Below are positions 27,057-36,054 of a stretch of DNA of 64,000 bases, one piece after another. Made by a program: the position numbers and the translations under genes. The notes beneath the pieces were generated by a model. That model saw only the letters and a program-made list of their open reading frames with translations, was not told where the DNA came from and made no database searches. The stretch is from Acinetobacter sp. A47 (GTDB lineage Bacteria; Pseudomonadota; Gammaproteobacteria; Pseudomonadales; Moraxellaceae). Every line of letters starts with the position of its first letter. Position 1 is the first letter of the stretch. Location: NCBI RefSeq assembly GCF_000805455.1, contig NZ_JSUS01000071.1, forward strand, positions 248,001 through 312,000, read 5' to 3'.

Positions 27057-28268
27057 ATGACTCCACAGCAAATTGAACTGGTCAAAGCCACTGTTCCTGT
27101 CCTTCGTGAAAATGGTGTGGCCCTGACCGGATATTTTTATAACCGCATGTTAGGAAACAATCCTGATCTAAAAGAAACCTTTAACATGGGGCATCAACGC
27201 AGTGGAGCTCAGGCACAGGCGCTTGCAGGGGCAGTTCTGGCTTATGCAGAAAATATCGAAGATCCTTCGGTACTGTTACCAGTGGTAGAGCTGATTGCGC
27301 ACAAACATGTCAGCTTAAACATCCAGTCGCCAGACTACGGCATTGTGGGTGAAAACCTGCTGCATTCGATTAGTGAAGTATTGAATATTTCCATGGAAGA
27401 TCCACTGATTGGAGCCTGGGCTGCAGCTTACGGACAACTGGCTGATTTGTTTATCAGCACTGAAAAAGCGATTTATGAGCAACATCAACAAACCCGAGGC
27501 AGCTGGCTGGGCTGGCGTAATTTCAAAATTGTCAAGAAGGTGGTAGAAAGTGACGAAATTACCTCTTTCTACCTCGCGCCTGTGGATGGTGGTGAATTAC
27601 CACAATATGAAGCAGGCCAATACATTTCAGTTCGCGTATTTGTATCTGAGCTCAATTTAAGACAACCCCGCCAGTACACCCTTTCAACCAGCCCACAGGC
27701 AGATTACCTGCGTATCTCGGTGAAACGTGAAGATGAAAAAGGTGAACTTGCTGGTGGCTGGGTATCCAGTACCTTACACGGTTTAGCAGAAGGTTCGGAA
27801 ATTGAAGTGTCGGCACCCACAGGAAACTTCTATTTAATTGACAGCAACAAACCTAATGTCTTTATCAGTGGAGGTGTTGGCTTAACTCCAATGATTGCCA
27901 TGCTCAACCAGCTGGTAACTTTGGATATGCCACAACCGGTGAGCTTTATTCATGCCTGCCGTAGCAGCCAGGTTCATGCCATGAAGAAGCATGTGCAGGA
28001 GCTAAAAGGCAAGTATCCACGTTTAAGTACCTTTACAGCGTATGAATTTCCGCAGCAAGCTGATGTACTCGGTGAGGATTATGACAGCGCTGGTCGTCTG
28101 GATCTGAGCACGATGGATGCCGCCCTGCTTCCAGCCCATGCAGATTACTATTTATGTGGACCAATGCCATTTATGGCAGAGCAACACAAGGCACTGCTGG
28201 CACGGGGCATTCCTGCTGAACATATTCACAGTGAAGCCTTTGGTACCGGTGGTGTCAAACTGAGCTGA
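27057..28268 (+). CDS. hmp: Flavohaemoprotein, nitric oxide dioxygenase
   Basis: Converts NO and O2 to nitrate using NAD(P)H. The 403 residues form three domains: globin (1 to about 140) with predicted haem ligand His84 and distal Tyr28; FAD-binding (about 150-260) with RQYTLST; and NAD-binding (about 265-403) with GGVGLTPMIAML and YLCGPMPFM. Length and order equal E. coli Hmp (396). The operator overlapping its promoter and the adjacent nsrR gene predict induction by nitrosative stress. A terminator separates it from nsrR, so the two probably have partly independent expression. Confidence 0.97.
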   Translation: MTPQQIELVKATVPVLRENGVALTGYFYNRMLGNNPDLKETFNMGHQRSGAQAQALAGAVLAYAENIEDPSVLLPVVELIAHKHVSLNIQSPDYGIVGENLLHSISEVLNISMEDPLIGAWAAAYGQLADLFISTEKAIYEQHQQTRGSWLGWRNFKIVKKVVESDEITSFYLAPVDGGELPQYEAGQYISVRVFVSELNLRQPRQYTLSTSPQADYLRISVKREDEKGELAGGWVSSTLHGLAEGSEIEVSAPTGNFYLIDSNKPNVFISGGVGLTPMIAMLNQLVTLDMPQPVSFIHACRSSQVHAMKKHVQELKGKYPRLSTFTAYEFPQQADVLGEDYDSAGRLDLSTMDAALLPAHADYYLCGPMPFMAEQHKALLARGIPAEHIHSEAFGTGGVKLS

Positions 28269-28287
28269 TCTGCATTGCATTTTGTAT

Positions 28288-28318
28288 AAGGCTAGCCTGT
28301 GATAGACTAGCCTTTTCT
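28288..28318 (+). terminator. Rho-independent terminator after hmp
   Basis: 8-bp stem AAGGCTAG (28288-28295) / CTAGCCTT (28307-28314) followed by a short T-run; lies 20 nt past the hmp stop and 34 nt before the nsrR start. Confidence 0.8.
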
Positions 28319-28347
28319 ATTTATTGTCCCAGATCGAATCAAGCCAC

Positions 28348-28800
28348 ATGCAACTTAACAAGTTTACAGATTATGCACTCAGAATCCTGATGTATGTTGC
28401 TCGCCCGAGTGATGTACCCTATACGATTGCAGATATCGCCAAAGACTTGCATGTGTCGCAAAACCATCTGGTAAAAGTCGTGCATTTCATGGGCAAGCAG
28501 CAATGGATCGTGACCATTCGTGGCAAAGGTGGCGGTCTTCACCTCAACCCGGAGGCCAAAAACCTGAAACTGGGAGAGATTGTCCGGACTTTACAGGGCA
28601 GCCACCAGATTGTTGAATGCAATACCCCTCCCTGCGTATTAAGATCACATTGCGGACTTAAAGGGATTTTAGATCAGGCACTCGAATGTTTTTATCAGAG
28701 TCTGGATCAATATACACTGGGCGAAGTGGTGCAGCACGGAATCGTTCCCTCCTCAGCGCACTCAGACATCAGCTTTCTGGAACTGCTACACAAAGCCTGA
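28348..28800 (+). CDS. nsrR: Nitric oxide-sensing Rrf2-family repressor NsrR
   Basis: Iron-sulfur transcription repressor that releases DNA when NO reacts with its cluster. Starting at ATG 28348 the protein has 150 residues, beginning MQLNKFTDYALRILMYVA; with this start the cluster cysteines fall at Cys91, Cys96 and Cys102, the same positions as in E. coli NsrR. A TTG at 28324 is in frame but would shift these. The winged-helix reading head is SQNHLVKVVHFM (37-48). It probably represses hmp through the upstream palindrome. The ribosome binding site is poor, fitting low expression. Confidence 0.93.
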   Translation: MQLNKFTDYALRILMYVARPSDVPYTIADIAKDLHVSQNHLVKVVHFMGKQQWIVTIRGKGGGLHLNPEAKNLKLGEIVRTLQGSHQIVECNTPPCVLRSHCGLKGILDQALECFYQSLDQYTLGEVVQHGIVPSSAHSDISFLELLHKA

Positions 28801-28884
28801 TGGCAGCTTCAACATCAGGATTCGCACGAAGCCTTCACATCCTTTATAATGGTCGTTGCTATTTCAATTCAAAAGTAAGCTTCT

Positions 28885-29661
28885 ATGCGTCGTAGTGAAA
28901 AATCGAAAGACACCAAAGCCAGACTCGCACCTAAACAAAAAATCAGCTATGAAAAAAAGCCTGATCCAGCATTGACTGAATATGCGGTTCAATCTTTAAC
29001 CTGGTTGCGCCAGGCTGAATTTTTAATGAGTGCGCCCAAGCTGGCTTTATGCGTAGAAGATACAGGCTATGAAATTGCATTTGCCGGGCGTTCAAATGCC
29101 GGCAAGTCCAGTGCGATCAACACTTTAACCAACCAAAAGCAACTGGCGCGCGCCTCTAAAAAACCGGGCCGCACCCAGATGATCAACTTTTTTAGTCTGG
29201 GCAATCCGGATCAGCGTCTGGTCGACTTGCCCGGTTATGGTTATGCAGCGGTGCCAGAAGCCATGAAAATTGTCTGGCAGAAAGAACTGGAAAACTATCT
29301 GATCCACCGTAAAAGCCTGCAAGGTCTGGTGCTATTGATGGATATTCGCCATCCCTTGCAACACTTCGACCTGATGATGCTGGAATGGGCACATTCCCGT
29401 CACTTGTTCGTACACATCCTGCTCACCAAGGCCGACAAGCTGAATCGCGGCCCTGCCAATAAAGCCCTGCTGGAAGTCAAGCAGCAACTGAAGAAGATGA
29501 AACTCGATTTCTCGATTCAACTGTTCTCGTCACTCAACCGAATCGGGCTGGAAGAATTGGCGAGTGTGATGGCTGGCCGACTGAACTTTACCCTTGACCA
29601 GCCGGCTGAATTTGATCTGGAGCAGATTCCGGAGGCTTCAGAAACCGACCTCGAAGAATAA
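28885..29661 (+). CDS. engB: Ribosome biogenesis GTPase YsxC/EngB
   Basis: Essential GTPase of the TRAFAC class implicated in 50S assembly. G-motifs are visible: G1 GRSNAGKS (68-75), G2 around GRTQ (95-98), G3 DLPGYG (114-119), G4 TKAD (181-184). At 258 residues it is longer than E. coli YihA (210), with about 45 extra basic N-terminal residues and an acidic C-terminal tail ([13 protein letters not shown]). The start ATG 28885 is the only good candidate in frame; the next in-frame ATG (codon 48) would remove family residues. It follows nsrR by 84 nt. Confidence 0.93.
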   Translation: MRRSEKSKDTKARLAPKQKISYEKKPDPALTEYAVQSLTWLRQAEFLMSAPKLALCVEDTGYEIAFAGRSNAGKSSAINTLTNQKQLARASKKPGRTQMINFFSLGNPDQRLVDLPGYGYAAVPEAMKIVWQKELENYLIHRKSLQGLVLLMDIRHPLQHFDLMMLEWAHSRHLFVHILLTKADKLNRGPANKALLEVKQQLKKMKLDFSIQLFSSLNRIGLEELASVMAGRLNFTLDQPAEFDLEQIPEASETDLEE

Positions 29662-29793
29662 AAAATGCATTTCATGCAACTTGATGCATTAAATAATTTT
29701 TAATTGTCCCGAATTGCTAAACACAAACACTAGGCAGTTTACATATACTGCTTAGTGTTGGTTGATTGCACTATCGATTGGGACGAAACAACA

Positions 29794-30735
29794 ATGAAAT
29801 TACTATCATTTGTGAAGAACAAGATTGGTTCTTCAATTGACTATAAAATCCTCCCGCGCAAGGTCAAGTTTGATTGGGAAAATACGCCCGTAGACTGGAT
29901 CCCAGATCAACCTTTTGCCAGTTATTTCATTAATGAAATTAATAACATCTTACCTGCCGGCGAGTTCTGGTTCTGCCGTTTATATAATAAGGTCCTGCCT
30001 AAAATCACCGATGAAAAACTAAAACAGGATGTTCAGGCATTTATTCGTCAGGAAGCCATGCATGCTGTTGCCCATACCTCGGCAAATAAAGAATATCTCA
30101 GTCAGCGCAATATCGATATCCAGCGTAATCTCGACATTATGGATTTCCTGTTTGGCAAAGTGCTGGCAGACAAACCATTTGGTAAAGACATCCCGAAAGT
30201 TCTGGATCATCAATGGGACTTATTCCGTCTCGGTGTAATTGCCACCGTTGAGCATATGACCTGTGTACTCGGAAAATATGCGCTTTACAACAAACGCTGG
30301 GAAGAACTGGGTGCCGATCCGGAAATGCTAGACCTGATCAAATGGCATGGCTCAGAAGAAATCGAACACCGTACCGTCGCCTTTGACCTTTACCGTCATT
30401 TAGGCGGTGGCTATATTGCACGTTACTACCTCAGTGTCGCGGTCATTGCCGGTGTTCTCGGGCTATGGGTTGACGGCGCAGCCCATATCATGAGCCAAGA
30501 CCCACGTTTTGCCGACAAGAAACCCAGCGTGTTTAAACCCTGGATCTGGATGGAATGGTCCAAGATCGCCTTAAAGGATTCTAAAATACTGCCCGGCCCT
30601 GCATGGTTGGTGGCACAACAGCTGGATTATTTGATGCCGTGGTACGACCCGGTTAAGGAAGGCAACACCCAGGATGCGGTGAATTATTTAAACAGTTCAC
30701 CAGCCGCCAAACGGGCGTTACAGCAAGCCGCTTAA
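29794..30735 (+). CDS. Metal-dependent hydrolase family protein (PF10118-like)
   Basis: A 313-residue protein of the predicted metal-dependent hydrolase family, which has a ferritin-like helical arrangement. Potential metal ligands are seen as FIRQEAMHAVAHT (about 90-102), TVEHMT and HGSEEIEHRTVAFDLY; the E/H spacing resembles a di-iron site, but no reaction is established for the family. One hydrophobic segment (YYLSVAVIAGVLGLWVDGA) suggests membrane association. Start ATG 29794 is preferred to TTG 29755 since the protein then begins MKLLSFVKNK. Monocistronic with a terminator immediately after. Confidence 0.8.
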   Translation: MKLLSFVKNKIGSSIDYKILPRKVKFDWENTPVDWIPDQPFASYFINEINNILPAGEFWFCRLYNKVLPKITDEKLKQDVQAFIRQEAMHAVAHTSANKEYLSQRNIDIQRNLDIMDFLFGKVLADKPFGKDIPKVLDHQWDLFRLGVIATVEHMTCVLGKYALYNKRWEELGADPEMLDLIKWHGSEEIEHRTVAFDLYRHLGGGYIARYYLSVAVIAGVLGLWVDGAAHIMSQDPRFADKKPSVFKPWIWMEWSKIALKDSKILPGPAWLVAQQLDYLMPWYDPVKEGNTQDAVNYLNSSPAAKRALQQAA

Positions 30736-30747
30736 ACCTTGAAACCT

Positions 30748-30779
30748 AAAAAAAGCAGGAATAATCTCCTGCTTTTTTT
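30748..30779. terminator. Bidirectional terminator
   Basis: Stem AAAAAAAGCAGGA / TCCTGCTTTTTTT with a short loop, between the convergent hydrolase-family gene and the DAACS symporter gene. Confidence 0.9.
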
Positions 30780-30794
30780 ATTTTCCAATTCAGC

Positions 30795-32036
30795 TTAGCT
30801 TGCCTCGGCTTCGGCCTGTTTGGCATAGCGATCCACCACCACACTGATCATCATGTCTCCCTGCACATTGACCACGGTACGCACGGTATCGAGCACACGG
30901 TCAATCGGCAACAAGATGGCAATCGCTTCGGCTGGCAAACCGACGGATTGCAGTACCATAATCATGGTGACCATGCCTGCACTCGGAATGCCCGGCGCGC
31001 CCAGTGAGGCAATCATGGCAGTCAAGCAGACAATAATCTGCTGAGTCAAACTGAGATCCAAGCCCATTAAATTGGCAATAAATAAAGCGGCAGCGGCCTC
31101 ATAAAGCGCCGTACCATCCATATTTAACTGGGTACCCAACGGAATCACAAAGCCTGCGGTCTGCGGCCGAACCCCCAGATTTTCCTGTGCACATTTCATG
31201 CTCAGCGGCATGGTGGCAGAGCTGGAACTGGTGGCAAATGCCGTGACCAGTGCGGTTCTCGCCCCCCTGAAAAAGGTGACCGGACTCATGCGCCCAAACA
31301 CCCACAGCAAGGCAGGTAATACCACTACACCGTGAAAAATGGTGGTTCCGGTCACCACCGCCGCAAACTCGACCAAGCGGCTCAGTACTGACAGATCCTC
31401 AGTCGCAATCAGCTTGGCCAAGAGTGCAAAAATACCAATTGGAGCCAGCTTCATGACCCAGCCAACCAGCAGCATCATGATGTCAAAAAATTGCTGGCTG
31501 ATATTGCGAACCAGAGCAAAACGTTCTCCCCCCTTAACCAGAGCAACCCCCAGAAATAAGGCAAACACCACTACAGCCAGCACATTACCTTCACTAAAGG
31601 CCTTGAATGGATTAATGAGCGTATTTTGAATAAAAGTGGTGAAAAAACTGGATGGCGTCAAGGTATCGGGTGTCTGATGACGCTCCATGGCAGCCTGAAA
31701 CAGCTGGATATCTACGCCTTTGCCCACATCGAACAGATGGGCACAGCCAATTCCCAAAATCAGGGCCAGCGTGGTGGTGGTCAGACAGCTGAGCGCGGTA
31801 ATTTTCCAGACTCGGCCAAACTGGCCTCCGGCCTGCAAATTGGACACACCGACAACAATCGAGCTAAAGATCAGGGGAATCAGCAGCATTTTCAGCAAAC
31901 CGATAAACACGCTACTGAGCACACCCAGTCCATATAAACTGTATTCAACCCAAGCGCTGTGCGGGTAGGCGACCAGCAGGAAACCCAGGCCTACCCCCAA
32001 TACGGCGGCAATCAAAATCTGTGTATTTAAATTCAT
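30795..32036 (-). CDS. Dicarboxylate/amino acid:cation symporter (DAACS family)
   Basis: Secondary transporter of 413 residues with eight membrane helices and two re-entrant loops, importing glutamate, aspartate or C4-dicarboxylates with protons or sodium. The family signatures are all present: the serine-rich hairpin ATSSSSATMPLS (about 265-276), NMDGTALYEA (about 300-309), GAPGIPSAGM in hairpin 2, and DRVLDTVRTVVNVQGD, which holds the cation and substrate residues. Substrate choice cannot be read from sequence with confidence. It is monocistronic, between two terminators. Confidence 0.9.
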   Translation of the reverse strand: MNLNTQILIAAVLGVGLGFLLVAYPHSAWVEYSLYGLGVLSSVFIGLLKMLLIPLIFSSIVVGVSNLQAGGQFGRVWKITALSCLTTTTLALILGIGCAHLFDVGKGVDIQLFQAAMERHQTPDTLTPSSFFTTFIQNTLINPFKAFSEGNVLAVVVFALFLGVALVKGGERFALVRNISQQFFDIMMLLVGWVMKLAPIGIFALLAKLIATEDLSVLSRLVEFAAVVTGTTIFHGVVVLPALLWVFGRMSPVTFFRGARTALVTAFATSSSSATMPLSMKCAQENLGVRPQTAGFVIPLGTQLNMDGTALYEAAAALFIANLMGLDLSLTQQIIVCLTAMIASLGAPGIPSAGMVTMIMVLQSVGLPAEAIAILLPIDRVLDTVRTVVNVQGDMMISVVVDRYAKQAEAEAS

Positions 32037-32120
32037 TGTAATTGATAAAATCCTTTAACCTGACCTTACTATGGCATGCCGATATGGAAGAATCGAGCAA
32101 TTTTTTGTCAGCCCGAAACT

Positions 32121-32147
32121 AAAAAAGCCATCAGGATGACGGCTTTT
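32121..32147 (-). terminator. Rho-independent terminator of tesB
   Basis: AAAAAGCC / GGCTTTTT stem; on the minus strand it follows the tesB stop and ends with a T-run before the DAACS gene's upstream region. Confidence 0.75.
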
Positions 32148-32160
32148 TGAATGCGGTATT

Positions 32161-33033
32161 TTACTGGGTTTCGATTTCCCTGAGCCGAATCAGCCCCTCC
32201 TGAACAGTGCTACAGACCAGTTGCCCATTTTGCCACATCCGCCCGAAATTCAGGCCCCGCGAACCGGCACTGACCGTGGCTTCCATATCATAGAGCATCC
32301 ATTCATCGGCACGTAAAGGACGATGGAAATAAATGGTGTGATCAATACTGGCACATTGCAGATTTGGTGAAATCCAGGATAAGCCATGTGGACGTAATGC
32401 CGTGGTCATCAAGGTAAAGTCAGAATAGAATGCGACGATGGCCTGATGTAAGGAAATTTCGTCCAGCTCTTGCGGAATCGTGCCATGGGTACGAATATAA
32501 TGCGCATAAAATGGCGCTTCAGGCTGCGGCTGGAACGGGTTGATCAACTGTGTCGGGCGAATCTCGACGTGACGTTCACGCATAAAGCTGGCACGTACAT
32601 TTTCAGGGACAAAATTAATCAGGCTTTCTTTCAGTTCATTTTCCGATTTTAACGATTCCGGTGCCGGATACTCCGGCTCCTTATGCTGGTAGTTCAGGCC
32701 CTCTTCCGGGTTGGCAAAAGATACCATCGCAGAGAAAATCGTCCGTCCATGCTGGATTGCCCGCACCTGCCGGCTGGCAAAACTCTTGCCATCACGGAGC
32801 GGATCAACTTCATAAATGATCGGTGCGTTGACATCGCCTCCATACAGGAAATAGGCATGTAAAGAGTGTGCTGGACGATCTGTGGTATAGGACGCCGCCC
32901 TTAAGGCTTGTCCAAGCACCTGTCCGCCGAATACCCGTTTGCCTACCAAATTGCGGCTATTGCCCCGAAAAATATGCTCTTCCAGCTTTTCCAGGGTCAA
33001 CAGTTCAACCAATTCTTGAGTTAACGCATTCAT
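32161..33033 (-). CDS. tesB: Acyl-CoA thioesterase II
   Basis: Double hot-dog thioesterase of 290 residues that hydrolyses medium- and long-chain acyl-CoA. N-terminal LVGKRVFGGQVLGQALRAAS and C-terminal SIDHTIYFHRPLRADEW (with the catalytic Asp) and GQLVCSTVQEGLIRLRE (with the catalytic Gln region) match TesB. ATG 33033 (MNALTQELVELLTLE) is the usual start; ATGs upstream at 33054 and 33051 would add short non-family extensions. It is divergent from plsB; thioesterase and glycerol-phosphate acyltransferase thus share a 276-nt regulatory region. Confidence 0.92.
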   Translation of the reverse strand: MNALTQELVELLTLEKLEEHIFRGNSRNLVGKRVFGGQVLGQALRAASYTTDRPAHSLHAYFLYGGDVNAPIIYEVDPLRDGKSFASRQVRAIQHGRTIFSAMVSFANPEEGLNYQHKEPEYPAPESLKSENELKESLINFVPENVRASFMRERHVEIRPTQLINPFQPQPEAPFYAHYIRTHGTIPQELDEISLHQAIVAFYSDFTLMTTALRPHGLSWISPNLQCASIDHTIYFHRPLRADEWMLYDMEATVSAGSRGLNFGRMWQNGQLVCSTVQEGLIRLREIETQ

Positions 33034-33151
33034 GTAATTGTCTTCCAACATCAATGGGGAGAGATCAACCAGTCCTTCAGGGTTGATATTTTTGATTGTG
33101 CCACAAATTCAAATGACAATGCTCAGGATAAAATGATTCATCCGTCACGTT

Positions 33152-33182
33152 AATCGTATTTATAACTGCTAAAAATACGATT
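33152..33182. promoter_or_regulatory. Inverted repeat in the tesB-plsB divergent promoter region
   Basis: Perfect 10-bp inverted repeat AATCGTATTT (33152-33161) / AAATACGATT (33173-33182) with 11-bp spacer, about 125 bp before the plsB start and 120 bp before tesB. The two half-sites on one helical face are compatible with a dimeric regulator. No regulator is known for it; a hairpin is an alternative. Confidence 0.4.
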
Positions 33183-33309
33183 TTTAACGATAAAATCTAC
33201 CAAATACGCTATATTTTGTCAGAAAATAACATACCGTTTTATGTAAGAATAACGCAGAATGTCGTGTTCATCATGAATCGATGCTAGGATTATGATTTAG
33301 GAGTTTGTA

Positions 33310-35856
33310 ATGTCCAAGACTGGATTTGGTCAAATGTATCGCCAACTTTCGAGTAAGTTACTTGACCTGGTGGTCACCCCACATGTCCTGGGTGAAGTTC
33401 CTACAGAATCCACCACAACAGAACCCAGCCTAACAGAATCCAATAAGCTGGTTTGCTATGTGTTGCAGAATTATTCGCGTAGTAATGCATTGGTGGTCGA
33501 TGGTGAAACCCGTCGCCTTCACTTAAAACCTGCGCTGGACCCTCTAAGTTTCGGCACTTATCAAGAAAAAAACTCAGTCCTGTTTTTACATCATAACGAA
33601 AATAATTTCTTTAATACCCAGACCTATCCTCCCCGCCTGCTACAACTTGTTGAAGCTCTTGAACAGCATCCCGATATCGATGTACAGCTGGTGCCGGTTA
33701 CCGTGTTATGGGGACGCTCGCCTGACAAAGAAGATTCCTGGTTCAAATTATTATTCTCCGATACCTGGGCCACACCGGGTACGGTCAAGCAGCTGATGAA
33801 TATTGGCTTGCATGGCCGTCAGTCTTATTTAGAGTTTCATGAGCCGCAATCGTTACGTGAGCTGGTTGACTATGCCAAGGCCAATCATCCGAACGTTTCA
33901 CCGGCAACCTATATCACCAGCTCACTAGACACCTATCTCGACCAGCAACGTGAAGTGGTGCTTGGCCCCGATTTGTCCGATCGCCGTAACGTCATGCAAT
34001 CGGTGGTCAAGTCACCTGAAGTTCAGGAAGCCATTCGCCGTGAAAGCATCCAGCACAAGATCAGTATGCTGGAAGCAGAACGCCGTGCGATTGGCTACGT
34101 CAATGAAATCGTGTCGGACTATTCCGCCTCTGCAGTCCGTTTTGCCGATATGGCCCTGACCCGTTTATGGACACAGCTCTATGACGGCGTTGAAGTCCAT
34201 AACTTCAGCACCGTGCGTGAACTGGCAAAAGACTATGAAATTGTCTATACCCCGTGTCACCGTAGTCATATCGACTATCTGTTATTGTCATACGTGATTT
34301 ATAAACGCGGCCTGATGATTCCGTATATTGCCGCTGGTGATAACCTGAACCTGCCTTTTGTTGGCCAGCTATTACGTGGTGGCGGTGCTTTCTTCATTCG
34401 TCGTTCTTTCCGCGGCAATGCACTTTATACTTCTGTATTTAAAGAGTATTTATACAGCATCTTATCGCGCAATACTCCACTGGAATACTTCATTGAAGGT
34501 GGCCGCTCCCGTACCGGGCGTTTACTGCCTCCAAAAACGGGCATGCTGGCCATGACCATTCAAGGTCATTTGCGCGGCCCGGCCAAACCGATTGTATTTG
34601 TACCGACCTATATCGGTTATGAGCGCCTGATGGAAGGTTCGACCTATGTCGGTGAAATGCAGGGTAAACCGAAAGAAGCCGAATCGATTTTTGGTATCGT
34701 TAAAACCTTACGCAAGATTGAACGTATCTTCGGTAAGGTACATGTCAACTTTGGCGAACCGGTATTCCTGAACGATATTCTGGAACAGAATCATATAGAG
34801 CAAAACCAGAACCAAGTTCCAAGCTCGACCGAGATTTCAACGGTGGTTGCCAATTCGGCCAACCTGATTCTGGAAAATATCAACCGTGCCGTGGTAATCA
34901 ATCCGGTCTCACTGCTCTCCTTAATCTTGCTGGCCACACCAAAGCACACCCTTGATGAAGAAATCTGTGCCAAACAGCTCGACATCTACCGTGATCTGGC
35001 CACCCAGCAGCCGTATGATGAACGTACGCAAGTCACTTCACTGTCTGGCAAGGAAATTGTTGCGTACGGCCTCAAACTGAAGCTGATCAAACGTGTCCAG
35101 CACGTATTAGGCGATATTATTGCGATTGAAGATAATCAGGCGGTATTGCTGACCTACTTCCGCAACAACATCCTGCATGCCTTTGTACTGCCTTCACTGG
35201 TTGCTTCCCTGGTTGAGCACAACGGCAAAATTCACAAGAACGATCTAAGTAATGTTATCCGTACCTTATATCCGTTCCTGAAAGCCGAGCTGTTCATGAA
35301 ATGGCAAGCAGCCGATTTGCAACCACAGATTGATAGCTATATCGATGCTCTGGTGAAAATTGGCCTGATTTTCCAGGATCATGAAGACAACCTGTTTAGT
35401 CCGACACCAAACAGTGAAGAACACCAGAAACTGGTCACGCTGGCCATGCCGGTCAAACAGAGTCTGGAACGCTATTACATGACCCTTGCACTGATTACCC
35501 AGCGTGGTTCAGGCAATATCTCCACCAAGCAGGTTGAAGAACTCAGTCATTTACTGGGCCAGCGCCTCTCTGTGCTGTATGAATTCAATTCACCAGAATT
35601 CTTTGACAAGGCATTATTCCAGAGCTTTATCAAAGTGCTGACCCAGCAAAACTATATCCGCAACAATGATCAGGGCTTCATTGAATACGATGATAATTTC
35701 AGTGAAATGGCAGCTGGCGCACAACTGGTGCTGGATGAAACCACCTTGCAAATGCTGCAGCACATCACCACCTTTAGTGATGAAGAGCTGGCTGAGGCAT
35801 TAGAAGCAGTCGCCTCACAACAGGCCAAACGTCGCCTGAAACGCAAGAAAGCGTAA
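33310..35856 (+). CDS. plsB: Glycerol-3-phosphate 1-O-acyltransferase PlsB
   Basis: Inner-membrane-associated enzyme making lysophosphatidic acid from glycerol-3-phosphate and acyl-CoA/ACP, the first step of phospholipid synthesis; 848 residues (E. coli 807). The acyltransferase blocks are: HRSHID with His317 and Asp322 (motif HX4D), GAFFIRRSF, YFIEGGRSRTGR, and PIVFVPTYIGYE. The N-terminal 200 residues match PlsB rather than other acyltransferases. A good ribosome binding site (TAGGAG) precedes ATG 33310. Monocistronic. Confidence 0.97.
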   Translation: MSKTGFGQMYRQLSSKLLDLVVTPHVLGEVPTESTTTEPSLTESNKLVCYVLQNYSRSNALVVDGETRRLHLKPALDPLSFGTYQEKNSVLFLHHNENNFFNTQTYPPRLLQLVEALEQHPDIDVQLVPVTVLWGRSPDKEDSWFKLLFSDTWATPGTVKQLMNIGLHGRQSYLEFHEPQSLRELVDYAKANHPNVSPATYITSSLDTYLDQQREVVLGPDLSDRRNVMQSVVKSPEVQEAIRRESIQHKISMLEAERRAIGYVNEIVSDYSASAVRFADMALTRLWTQLYDGVEVHNFSTVRELAKDYEIVYTPCHRSHIDYLLLSYVIYKRGLMIPYIAAGDNLNLPFVGQLLRGGGAFFIRRSFRGNALYTSVFKEYLYSILSRNTPLEYFIEGGRSRTGRLLPPKTGMLAMTIQGHLRGPAKPIVFVPTYIGYERLMEGSTYVGEMQGKPKEAESIFGIVKTLRKIERIFGKVHVNFGEPVFLNDILEQNHIEQNQNQVPSSTEISTVVANSANLILENINRAVVINPVSLLSLILLATPKHTLDEEICAKQLDIYRDLATQQPYDERTQVTSLSGKEIVAYGLKLKLIKRVQHVLGDIIAIEDNQAVLLTYFRNNILHAFVLPSLVASLVEHNGKIHKNDLSNVIRTLYPFLKAELFMKWQAADLQPQIDSYIDALVKIGLIFQDHEDNLFSPTPNSEEHQKLVTLAMPVKQSLERYYMTLALITQRGSGNISTKQVEELSHLLGQRLSVLYEFNSPEFFDKALFQSFIKVLTQQNYIRNNDQGFIEYDDNFSEMAAGAQLVLDETTLQMLQHITTFSDEELAEALEAVASQQAKRRLKRKKA

Positions 35857-35867
35857 ATAAAAAATGA

Positions 35868-35977
35868 ATCCTCCCTCTTGCGCTGCTACAACCGCAGCTC
35901 ACCTTTTCAAGGGGGAGTTCATGAAGTCTAAAATTATCCTGGATTCCTAATCACCCTCTTTTTAAAGAGGGGTTAGG
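35868..35977. repeat. Intergenic imperfect inverted repeats (REP-like)
   Basis: Two nested hairpin units follow plsB. First: CTCCCTCTTG ... CAAGGGGGAG flanking GCTGC/GCAGC (about 35870-35920). Second: CCTAA (35946-35950) and CCCTCTTT (35954-35961) pair with AAAGAGGG (35964-35971) and TTAGG (35973-35977). The second unit, with the words CCTAATC and GGGTTAGGAG, resembles short dispersed intergenic repeats I associate with Acinetobacter genomes. There is no gene in the 198-nt plsB-AdeT spacer. Confidence 0.5.
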
Positions 35978-36054
35978 AGCGATTTTTAAATGAATAATTA
36001 AAAGGTTTGACTCACTGATCAATATTACAACTCCGCTTGCCTTTTTCTTTGACG

